Shown piece after piece: positions 9,601 through 16,344 of a stretch of 42,645 nucleotides of DNA (within the stretch, counting starts at the first letter, position 1; each line of letters begins with the position of its first letter). A program made the position numbers and the translations under genes. The notes under the pieces are model-generated. The model saw only the letters and a list, made by a program, of their open reading frames with translations. It had not been told where the DNA came from and made no database searches. Source of the stretch: Candidatus Krumholzibacteriia bacterium (GTDB lineage Bacteria > Krumholzibacteriota > Krumholzibacteriia > JAJRXK01); assembly GCA_035268685.1 (NCBI GenBank), contig DATFKK010000114.1, forward strand, positions 1 through 42,645, in the 5' to 3' direction.

Positions 9601-11066
9601 CACTCTTCGGAGGCAGCATGTGGGGACCCATGGGATGGGTGATCATCGGAGGGCTGAGCGCGGCCACGTTGGTCACCCTCGTGCTGGTGCCCGCTCTGTA
9701 TCTGATCCTGGAGCGCGGCGGGGAACGCCGTGCGCGCCTTCCCGAAGGTGCGGTGGCCACGGCCACGGTCGTGGCCGTACTGCTGATCACCCTGCCCGCT
9801 CCGGCAGCCGCACTGGATCTCGGCACGGTCCTCGATCGGGTGGAAGCGGCGAATCCCACGCTGGACGCGGCGCTGGCCGACCTCGAACACGCCGCGGCCG
9901 ATCACCGGAGCGCACGGTCGGGCCGTTGGCCCCGACTCGAACTGCGTTCGGATGCCGCGCGCACGAACGAACCCACCGAGACCTTCGGCCTCCAACTGCT
10001 CGACGTGTCCGGACCGGCGGACCTGCTCGCCTTCGACCCCGATGCCGCGGTCGACGTGTGGACCTCGAGTGCGCGGGTCGACTGGTTGCTGTGGGATTTC
10101 TCGCGCGAGGAACTGATCGACGCCGCGGCCAAGAGCGAACGCGCACGGGAGCAGAGCCATCGGGCGGTCGCACGGCGGCTGCGCCTGGCCGCCGTCGTGC
10201 GGTACTTCGAGATCGTCCAGTGGCGGCAACGACTGGACGTGATCGACGCCACCCTGGAACTCGTGGATCGTGAACTCACCGACGCCGAGTTGCGTCTGGA
10301 GGCAGGGCGCACGGTCGAGGCCGATGTCCTGGGTCTGCGCGCGCGACGGTCCCAGGTCCGCGCCGAACGCGCATCGATCGAGGCGGCACGACACGCAGCC
10401 CGCGCCCGACTGGGCGAACTCATGGACGTCGACCCCGTCTCGATGGGCGAACCCGACGCCGACACGACCGTCCCCACCGCCCCGTGGTCGTCGCTCGACG
10501 AGGTGCGCACCCGTGCGCGCGAACGGCGACCAGAGGTTCGCGCGGCGCGTCTGGCCGCGTCCGCCGGCGACGATCGCATCGGCGCCGCCCACCGCGAACG
10601 GCTGCCGCGACTCGTCGCGAGCGCGCGCGCCGTGACGGTCGTGCCGGAGTTCGACACCGATCGCGAGGACGCATCGATGCAGGCGGCGATCGGACTCCGT
10701 TGGAGTCCGTTCCAGGGAGGTCGGATCGGCGCCGAGGTCGATCGGGCGCGTGCCGACCGTCGCCGTGCCGAGGCCGAGCGCCGCGCGGCCGAACTGGAGG
10801 TCGAACGCGAGGCGATCGAAGCCTGGACCCAGCGGGACGCCGCGCACCGCCGCCTGGAGGCGGCCGGAATCCAACGCGACGCAGCCGAAGAAGCCTACCG
10901 GATCGTCTCACTGCGCTTCGCCGAAGGCCGTGACACCCTCGCGCGCCTGTTCGAGGCCGAACGCGCCCTGACCGACGCACGCACCCAGGGGGTCCGGGCT
11001 CGGGCGGCGGTCCAGATCGCCGAGGCGAGACTCCGCTGGGCCGCGGTGGCTCCCCTCGTCCCCTGA
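6690..11066 (+). CDS. RND efflux permease fused in frame to a TolC-like outer-membrane factor
   Basis: This is one uninterrupted frame of 1458 residues. Residues 1 to about 1008 are a complete RND permease: N-terminal helix, porter loops, GLLVDNAVVVFE in TM4 (D398-N399, where AcrB has Asp-Asp), GIVVNDAIVLVD in TM10 (N922-D923) and a final helix ending LVPALYLILERG. A basic stretch (ERRAR, about 1013-1017) and a hydrophobic segment (1021-1038) then end in PAPAAA before LD, which has the form of a signal peptide with its cleavage site after A1041. Residues about 1042-1458 are an outer-membrane factor with two coiled-coil repeats (LDAALADLEHAAADHRSA; later DAAEEAYRIVSLRFAEGRDT). The fusion would supply pump and outer-membrane duct from one gene. 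A GTG at 9753 could also restart translation. Substrates are unknown; the proton-relay Asp pair is only half kept. Confidence 0.9.
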   Translation: MSSTTLAVRNYRFVVIFTLAALTLGVLGFVKMPRQEDPTLPAFGGTVRVVYPVGTAEEVEDRIVEPIEEALHALEEIDTVEATAADGVAVITGEFRDDVDKDEAFDLFAQAVSGVQDDLPDGVTELRVIEQKPSAVVAIQAAIHGPDATDAELRHWAEELEDRWNTLGDAGEIRIEGAREQQVHVMIDPDRMAASGIALGQVSDAIAAANGDLPGGSVMSGVRRLSIRPNPRFETLDDIRTTVLTAVDGRPVLLGSFATVRWGSEDPQYVVRHQGEPAVVVTAKLKEGRNVLDMTADARLELDRLRADLPDHLTASVVVDQSDDVSARLRTFGFSLLQGGAIIVLFVAIIVGWRAAVVAITAMTLAVGISFWLLDAFGVSLQQMSIAGLVVVLGLLVDNAVVVFESILHERQKGTPANEAAIRGTDRVASAVTSATATTVAAFVPMLFMAGSVGDFTRDIPTVVSLVLIVSLGVALFVTPLVAIRLFGSPRAARPAGLQPILDHVARRGAYARTLDFVQARPRVTVLALLLAAAGLIGIGTTLGMNFFPRADDKPLFLVRVKAPQGTNLWTTHERAIEVERWILDHPLTKSVTTNVGEGNPMVYYNTLRDIPRTNFAELLVTVPRDASMDIPDLARRIRDRFAGDPRFRVETKLLVQGPPVGLPVSIRIDGDDLERLREHADALADALREIPGAINVSHDLRPGAPRLELHTDPVKIHKLGLNSALVAREIRLAMAGGRATTLRVNGEDHDVVVRVAAEGAEGIDDLERVRVPLPGGTPVPLAQLTRPSLSSTYARIMHTDLERSVIVGADTDDRLATEIVADLLPAVRGLDLAPGESWEVIGEDEERDVAFLSMLQNVVVAMGLIYGILVLQFGSFKLPLVIFTSIPVALAGSVAGLLVSGWPFGFTAFIGLLALVGIVVNDAIVLVDRVNQYRRDGETLDRAVRHAAQSRLQPIILTTLTTQAGLLPLTLFGGSMWGPMGWVIIGGLSAATLVTLVLVPALYLILERGGERRARLPEGAVATATVVAVLLITLPAPAAALDLGTVLDRVEAANPTLDAALADLEHAAADHRSARSGRWPRLELRSDAARTNEPTETFGLQLLDVSGPADLLAFDPDAAVDVWTSSARVDWLLWDFSREELIDAAAKSERAREQSHRAVARRLRLAAVVRYFEIVQWRQRLDVIDATLELVDRELTDAELRLEAGRTVEADVLGLRARRSQVRAERASIEAARHAARARLGELMDVDPVSMGEPDADTTVPTAPWSSLDEVRTRARERRPEVRAARLAASAGDDRIGAAHRERLPRLVASARAVTVVPEFDTDREDASMQAAIGLRWSPFQGGRIGAEVDRARADRRRAEAERRAAELEVEREAIEAWTQRDAAHRRLEAAGIQRDAAEEAYRIVSLRFAEGRDTLARLFEAERALTDARTQGVRARAAVQIAEARLRWAAVAPLVP

Positions 11067-11202
11067 GCGACGGGGTGGCGCCCGCCAGCACCGCGCGGTA
11101 CGATCAAGGGCGACACCGACCGAACCCCCTCGTTGCGGTCGTGGGCACGTCGGATCCGGCCCTTCGCCGTGCCCTCCTGTTTCCTGCCGGCCCGGTCCCG
11201 GC

Positions 11203-12942
11203 ATGTTCCCCACGCTTCGCTTCGGAGACTTCGAAGTCGATCCCGTCCGCCGTGTCCTGACACGCGAGGGACAGGCGATCGATCTCCGCCCCAAGAGCTT
11301 CTCGCTCCTGTGGTTGTTGCTGAACAACCGCGAACGCGTCGTGCCGAAGGACGAGATCCTCGAATCCGTGTGGCCCGACGGATCCGGGACCGAGGCGAAC
11401 CTCACCGTGAACGTCGCGGCCGTGCGCCGGGCGCTCGGCGAGAATCCGCGCGAGCATCGCTACCTGCTCACGGTTCCCACGGTCGGCTATCGCTTCGTCG
11501 GTGAGGTGCGGACGACCGCCGCCGAGAGCCGGGTCCCCCTCGATCACTGCCGGACCTTCGGGATCGCCGAACTGCGCGTGGTGACCGACGGAGCCGAGGA
11601 CGAACTCCACGAACTCGCACGACGCGCCACCGAGTCGATCGCAGGGACGATCGCGGCACTCCCCGGCCGATCGGTCCGACGGGTCCTGGCGCCGACCGAC
11701 CTGAAGCACGCCTTCGCGACCACACCGTCCCCTGCGACCGCGGGAGACATCGAGGCCATGATCCTCGGCTCGATCCAGGTCGTCGGCAGCGAACTGAGCG
11801 TGGAGATCGCCATCTTCACCGTGGCCGACGGACGGCGCGCCTGGTCGGGCCGGATCGTCCATGCGTGGCGCGATCGGGACTGCCTGCCGATCCGGCTGCA
11901 GCGACTCGTGTTGAACGCACTCCGGACGCCGACCGCTCCGGGAGGGTGGGCCGAGCGCGGCAACGAAACCGACGATCGCGCCGTGCAGGCGGCACTCCAG
12001 GGGGACCTGCTGCTCGAGGGCGGTGTCCCCGATCTCGACCGGGCCAGCGCCTGCTACCGTCGCGCGCTGCTGCTCGACGAACGATCGATCGCGGCCCACG
12101 TCGGTCTCGGGGAGTCGCTGCTGCTGCAGTGGGGTGCCCACCAGGTCACCGATGTCTCGGTGCCGGATCGTGTGCGCGAGCTGATCGAGCGGGCGATCGA
12201 GAGCGATCCCCTGGATGCCCGCGCTCGGGCCGTGGCCGGGCTGGTCCGCATGACCCTGGACCACGACTGGAGCGCCGCACGCGAGCAGCTCCTCGCCGCC
12301 GTGGACTTCGGGCCCCACCAGGCGATCACGCACGACCACTACGCCCTGTTCCTGGCCGCGCGACTCCAACCCGAGGCCGCCCTGCACGCCGCACAACGCG
12401 CGCAGGAGCTCGACCCCGACTCCCCGCGGATCCAGTGTCACGTGGCCCTGATCCACTACTTCGCGGGCGATCTCGACGCCGCTCTCGCCGTCCTCGACGA
12501 CGCGCTCGCGCGCCACGCCAACCCCGCCTTCGCCCGGGAACTCCGCCCCTGGTGCCTGCTCGGTCTCGACCGACCGGTCGATGCCCTCGAGGCCCTTCGG
12601 GACGCGGGACCCAACCTCGGACCCAGCGCCACGCTCGGCGCGGTCCGCATCGCCGCTCTGTCGCGCGCCGGCGACCGGAGCCGCGCCGCCTCCGAGATCC
12701 CTCGACTCGAGGCCGGAACCCCGGACGCCCCGCCCCTGCCCGCTCTGGCCGGGGCCGTCATCCGCCTCTCGATGGACGATCCGACCGGCGCCCTGCTCGA
12801 CCTCGAGCGGGCGGCCGAAGCCCGGGCGCCCCTGGTGGTCTTCGCCGAGGCCGACCCCTTCTGGCGTCGCCTCCACGGACACGCCGAATGGCCGTCGTTC
12901 GCCCGACGTGTGTTCGGTCGCCGCCGCGCGACCGGCGTCTGA
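11203..12942 (+). CDS. Winged-helix (OmpR/CadC-type) transcriptional regulator with TPR C-terminus
   Basis: This 579-residue protein begins with a trans-reg-C winged helix (about 5-105): LRFGDFEVDPVRRVLTREG, LRPKSFSLLWLLLNN, then VWPDGSGTEANLTVNVAAVRRALGE and the wing VPTVGYRFVGEV. A middle alpha/beta region (about 115-245) resembles the FlgO/TolB-N-like domain often found in such regulators. The C-terminal half (about 265-575) is a run of TPR-like helix pairs such as ASACYRRALLLDERSIAAHVGLGE. Unlike CadC/ToxR, no membrane helix is visible, so it should be cytoplasmic and sense a protein or ligand through the TPR array. It sits alone between two RND modules; the target is unknown. The start ATG 11203 lacks an obvious ribosome site. 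Confidence 0.8.
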   Translation: MFPTLRFGDFEVDPVRRVLTREGQAIDLRPKSFSLLWLLLNNRERVVPKDEILESVWPDGSGTEANLTVNVAAVRRALGENPREHRYLLTVPTVGYRFVGEVRTTAAESRVPLDHCRTFGIAELRVVTDGAEDELHELARRATESIAGTIAALPGRSVRRVLAPTDLKHAFATTPSPATAGDIEAMILGSIQVVGSELSVEIAIFTVADGRRAWSGRIVHAWRDRDCLPIRLQRLVLNALRTPTAPGGWAERGNETDDRAVQAALQGDLLLEGGVPDLDRASACYRRALLLDERSIAAHVGLGESLLLQWGAHQVTDVSVPDRVRELIERAIESDPLDARARAVAGLVRMTLDHDWSAAREQLLAAVDFGPHQAITHDHYALFLAARLQPEAALHAAQRAQELDPDSPRIQCHVALIHYFAGDLDAALAVLDDALARHANPAFARELRPWCLLGLDRPVDALEALRDAGPNLGPSATLGAVRIAALSRAGDRSRAASEIPRLEAGTPDAPPLPALAGAVIRLSMDDPTGALLDLERAAEARAPLVVFAEADPFWRRLHGHAEWPSFARRVFGRRRATGV

Positions 12943-12991
12943 GCTCATCCGTAGACACCGACCGGACGAACTCGACTGGCGAGTCAGCAGA

Positions 12992-13023
12992 TTCGAACGT
13001 ACGTTTGAAACGAACGTTTGAAC
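12992..13023. promoter_or_regulatory. Repeated half-sites ahead of the second tetR gene (probable operator)
   Basis: An 18-bp near-palindrome, TTCGAACGT/ACGTTTGAA (12992-13009), is followed directly by a second copy of the motif, CGAACGTTTGAA (13011-13022). The cluster lies 30-61 bases before the tetR start at 13053 and is an obvious candidate for autoregulatory binding. No convincing -10 element was found. Confidence 0.5.
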
Positions 13024-13052
13024 TTTTGTCCGAGCCAGAGTCCGGGACGACC

Positions 13053-13703
13053 ATGAGCGAGACCAGGACGCGCGAACGAATCCTCGACGTTGCCGAGAAG
13101 TTGTTCTCTGACAACGGATTCGAGAGCACTTCGCTCCGCATGATCACCGCGGCCGCCGACGTCAACCTGGCTGCGGTCCACTATCACTTCGGATCGAAGG
13201 CGGGGCTGCTGCACGCGACGGCGCGGCGGCGGATCGATCCGGTGAACGCCGAGCGGATCCGGCGGCTCGAAGCCGCCGTGGACGCCGCGGGCGGGGGAAC
13301 GCCTCCGGTGGAGGCCATCGTCGACGCCTTCGTGCGACCGGCGATCGAGGCGTTCTCGGAGGTGGACCGCACCTGCCTGCTCGGAATGCTCCGCCTCGTC
13401 CACGGGCGCGACGTCGACAAGGCCTTCTTCGAGGACACCTTCGGCGAAGTCGTCCAGCGCTTCTCGATCATGCAGGACGCCGCTCCGCACCTCGGTCCCG
13501 ACGAGCTGCAGTGGCGCTTCCACTTCATGGTCGGCGCCGTGCTGCAGGCCTTCCACCACCGCGTGCTCGAAGTGCACCCCGAGATCGCCGACTGGGACCC
13601 CTCGAGCGTGGCCGATGCCATCGTCGCGTTCGTGGCCGCCGGCTTCCGTGCGCCGGCGACCCACGGCGCGGCGTCCCCGCTACCCCAGGAGAACGCTCCG
13701 TGA
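13053..13703 (+). CDS. TetR/AcrR-family repressor, first gene of the second RND operon
   Basis: This 216-residue protein starts at ATG 13053; the frame is open far upstream, but that part is antisense-type noise inside the previous gene. The helix-turn-helix is RERILDVAEKLFSDNGF, then LRMITAAADVNLAAVHYHFGSKAGLL (about 6-50), with the HYHFGSK signature. The C-terminal part contains FHFMVGAVLQAFHHRVLE, reminiscent of CerR/YbiH-type TetR C-terminal domains. Its stop (TGA 13701-13703) overlaps the GTG start of the outer-membrane lipoprotein gene (13700), so the repressor is the leading cistron of a four-gene operon (tetR, OMF, adaptor, permease) and would autoregulate through the sites at 12992-13023. 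Confidence 0.88.
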   Translation: MSETRTRERILDVAEKLFSDNGFESTSLRMITAAADVNLAAVHYHFGSKAGLLHATARRRIDPVNAERIRRLEAAVDAAGGGTPPVEAIVDAFVRPAIEAFSEVDRTCLLGMLRLVHGRDVDKAFFEDTFGEVVQRFSIMQDAAPHLGPDELQWRFHFMVGAVLQAFHHRVLEVHPEIADWDPSSVADAIVAFVAAGFRAPATHGAASPLPQENAP

Positions 13704-15151
13704 GACGCCTCGCCGTGGCCATCGGGCTGTCGAGCCTCCTCGGATGCACCGCACCGCCCCCGCCGTCGTCCGAACCCCTCGACCTGACCCTGCCCGACAC
13801 CTGGGCCGGCGACGCGGTCGCCGACTCGGCCGGGACCGACCCCTGGTGGAACGATCTCGCCGACGCCTCGCTCGACTCGGTCGTCCGGGAAGCGCTGCGC
13901 GCCAATCACGATCTGGACGCGGCCGCGGCCAACGTCGAGGCCGCGCGCGCGGCCGCCACCATCGCGGGTGCCGACCGCTGGCCGCAGGTGAGCGCGAACG
14001 GACGCGGCAGCCGGACCAAGCAGATCTTCGTGGGACTGCCGATCGGATCGGGCGTGTTGAGTTCGCTGACGAACAGCTTCGCCCTGTCGCTCGACGCGAC
14101 CTGGGAGATCGATCTCTGGAACCGCCTGGGCGAGCGGGAACGCGCCGCCCTGGCCGACCTGCAGGCGAGCCAGGCGGACCTGGCGGGCGCGCGTTTGAGC
14201 CTGGCCGGACGGGTGGTGCGCACGTGGGTCTCGCTCACCGAGCTCGGCCGCCAGCGCAGCCTGGCCGCGCGCACGCTCGAGGCGTTCCGCCAGACCCTCG
14301 AGATCGCGCAGGACCGATACGACCGCGGATTGATCAGCCCCGTCGACGTCCACCTCACCCGCACGAATGCCGAGAACGCCGCGGCCCTGCTCGCACTGCG
14401 CGAGAACCAGCTGCAGCAGACCAGCCGCCAACTCGAGGTCCTGCTCGGCCGCTATCCCGAGGGCGCGCTCCGCGGCGCGGACACCTTCCCCACGACCGTC
14501 GGAGACGTGCCGGCCGGCCTCCCGGCCGACCTGGTGCTGCGTCGACCCGATCTGGTGGCCGCCGAACGCCGGCTCGTCGCCAGCCGGGCCCGCACCGGAG
14601 AAGCCCGCCGCAACCTCCTTCCGAGGATCAGCCTCACCGGGAGTACCGGCACCACCAGCAACCAGCTCGAAGACCTGCTCGACGGCGATTTCGGCGTGTG
14701 GTCCATCGCCGGGTCGCTGCTCCAGCCGGTGTTCCAGGGCGGGCGACTGCGCGCGCAGGTCGCCGCGAACGTGGCCACCGAGGACGCCGCGCTGGCCGTC
14801 TGGGCGCAGTCAGTGCTGAACGCCCTGGCCGAGGTCGAGACCGCGCTGGCCGCGGACGATCTCCTGACCGAGCGCGAGCGCCACCTCGCCGCGGCCGTCG
14901 CCGCCGCGACCCGCGCGTGGACCCTGGCCGAGGACCGCTACCGCCAGGGCATCGGTGACCTGCTCAGCGTGCTCGAAGCCCAGCGCCGCGCGCTGACGGC
15001 GGAGAGCGAACTGATCGCCGTCCGTAGTGCCCGCCTCCTCGCGCGCGTGGACCTCCATCTGGCCCTCGGCGGTGGATTCGATCCCCGCCGTGGCCCCATG
15101 GCCGACTTCCTCGACGTGGCCACGGCCGACACCGATTCCGACAGCGAGTGA
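13700..15151 (+). CDS. RND outer-membrane factor lipoprotein (NodT/OprM family)
   Basis: The start GTG 13700 (AGGAG at 13687-13691, 8-base spacing) gives 483 residues with a lipoprotein signal: basic RR, hydrophobic core and lipobox LLGC with Cys16 as the lipidated residue. The mature protein has two outer-membrane-efflux repeats. The first includes PWWNDLADASLDSVVREALRAN, DLDAAAANVEAARAA and SLDATWEIDLWNRLG; the last two motifs are hallmarks of the NodT subfamily. The second includes LVLRRPDLVAAERRLVASRA and later YRQGIGDLLSVLEAQR. It forms the outer-membrane channel of the tripartite pump encoded by the next two genes. It overlaps tetR by 4 bases and ends just before the adaptor start. Confidence 0.92.
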   Translation: MRRLAVAIGLSSLLGCTAPPPPSSEPLDLTLPDTWAGDAVADSAGTDPWWNDLADASLDSVVREALRANHDLDAAAANVEAARAAATIAGADRWPQVSANGRGSRTKQIFVGLPIGSGVLSSLTNSFALSLDATWEIDLWNRLGERERAALADLQASQADLAGARLSLAGRVVRTWVSLTELGRQRSLAARTLEAFRQTLEIAQDRYDRGLISPVDVHLTRTNAENAAALLALRENQLQQTSRQLEVLLGRYPEGALRGADTFPTTVGDVPAGLPADLVLRRPDLVAAERRLVASRARTGEARRNLLPRISLTGSTGTTSNQLEDLLDGDFGVWSIAGSLLQPVFQGGRLRAQVAANVATEDAALAVWAQSVLNALAEVETALAADDLLTERERHLAAAVAAATRAWTLAEDRYRQGIGDLLSVLEAQRRALTAESELIAVRSARLLARVDLHLALGGGFDPRRGPMADFLDVATADTDSDSE

Positions 15152-15159
15152 GACCGAAG

Positions 15160-16344
15160 ATGAACCCGACCGTCCGCAAGATCGTCCTGCCCGTCGCCGC
15201 CCTGCTGATCGGCGCCTTCGGCGCCGCGGTCATCGTGAAGGCCCGGCCCGAGGCGAAGCGCGTGCGCCCGCCAGAGATCGTTCCCGTGGTCGAGGTGATG
15301 CGGGTCGAGCGCGGTCCGCACGTGCACGCGGTCGCGGGTCAGGGCACCGTCGAGCCCCGAACCGCGAGTGCGTTGGTCGCCGAGGTTCCCGGTCGCGTGG
15401 TGAGCGTGAGCGAGGACTTCGTCGAAGGCGGCTTCTTCGACCGGGGCGACGTGCTCGTCCGCCTCGACGACCGCGACACCCGGGCAGCCGTGGCCCAGGC
15501 CGAGGCCCAGACGGCCCAGACACGTGTCGCCCTCGAGCGCGAGAAGGAAGAAGCCCGCGTCGCGCGCGAGGAATGGGAACGCTTCGACCGTGAGGGAGAG
15601 CCGGGACCGCTGGTGTTGCGCGCGCCGCAGTTGGCCCAGGCGCGGGCGGCGCTGAACGCGGCCGAAGCCCAGGTCGAACGGGCCCGCCGGGACCTCGAGC
15701 GCACCCGACTGCGCGCCCCCTACGCCGGCCGTCTGCGCGAGAAACTCGTCGACGTGGGCGACTACCTGCAGCCCGGCGCTCGGGCGGCGGCGATCTACGC
15801 CGTGGACTACGCCGAGGTGCGCGTCCCGCTCTTCGACCAGGACCTCGCATTCCTCGATCTCCCCCTGGGCGTGCGCGGCGAGGACAACGACGACATGCGA
15901 GGACCGCGCGCCGTCGTCCGCGGCACCTTCGCCGGCCGGGAACACGAATGGCTCGGTCGGGTGCACCGCACCGAGGGCGAGATCGACCCACGGAGCCGCA
16001 TGGTCCACGTCGTCGTACGCGTGGCGGATCCCTACGGGGCCGCGGCCGGTCAGGCCGGCGTTCCCCTCGCGGTGGGCATGTACGTCGACGTCGAGATCCA
16101 GGGAACCCGTGTCGACGACGTGGCCGTGATCCCGCGGAGCGCACTCCTGTCCGGCGACCGCGTCGGCGTCGTCCGGGACGGACGCCTCGAACTGCGCGAC
16201 GCCGAGGTCGTCCGGTCCACGCGCACGTCGGTGGTGCTCTCCGACGGCGTCGACGACGGTGACCAGGTCCTGCTCACGCGGCTCGACGTGCTGGTCGACG
16301 GAATGAGCGTGCGCGTGGCCGCCACGCGGGAGGCCGCCCGATGA
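15160..16344 (+). CDS. RND efflux periplasmic adaptor (membrane fusion protein)
   Basis: ATG 15160 is taken as the start (394 residues). GTG 15148, overlapping the previous stop, is a possible coupled alternative; neither has a strong ribosome site. Residues about 5-24 form a membrane anchor (VRKIVLPVAALLIGAFGAAV). The lipoyl half motifs are GQGTVEPRTASALVAEV with VVSVSEDFVEGGFFDRGDVL, and LRAPYAGRLREKLVDVGDYL. A coiled-coil hairpin lies between them (about 110-185). The C-terminal beta-barrel and membrane-proximal part contains VPLAVGMYVDVEIQG and AVIPRSALL. It links the outer-membrane lipoprotein encoded upstream to the permease downstream, with which it shares a 4-base ATGA overlap. Confidence 0.9.
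   Translation: MNPTVRKIVLPVAALLIGAFGAAVIVKARPEAKRVRPPEIVPVVEVMRVERGPHVHAVAGQGTVEPRTASALVAEVPGRVVSVSEDFVEGGFFDRGDVLVRLDDRDTRAAVAQAEAQTAQTRVALEREKEEARVAREEWERFDREGEPGPLVLRAPQLAQARAALNAAEAQVERARRDLERTRLRAPYAGRLREKLVDVGDYLQPGARAAAIYAVDYAEVRVPLFDQDLAFLDLPLGVRGEDNDDMRGPRAVVRGTFAGREHEWLGRVHRTEGEIDPRSRMVHVVVRVADPYGAAAGQAGVPLAVGMYVDVEIQGTRVDDVAVIPRSALLSGDRVGVVRDGRLELRDAEVVRSTRTSVVLSDGVDDGDQVLLTRLDVLVDGMSVRVAATREAAR

Noticed and set aside
7872-10874. 1000-codon open frame on the minus strand inside the fused RND gene
   Set aside because: It is antisense to a clearly recognisable permease/channel protein; its translation is His/Arg/Asp-rich with no domain motifs, as expected from GC-rich codon shadowing.
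11865-13052. Upstream in-frame extension of the second TetR gene
   Set aside because: The extension overlaps the TPR half of the regulator gene and is Arg-rich noise; the TetR domain begins directly at ATG 13053.
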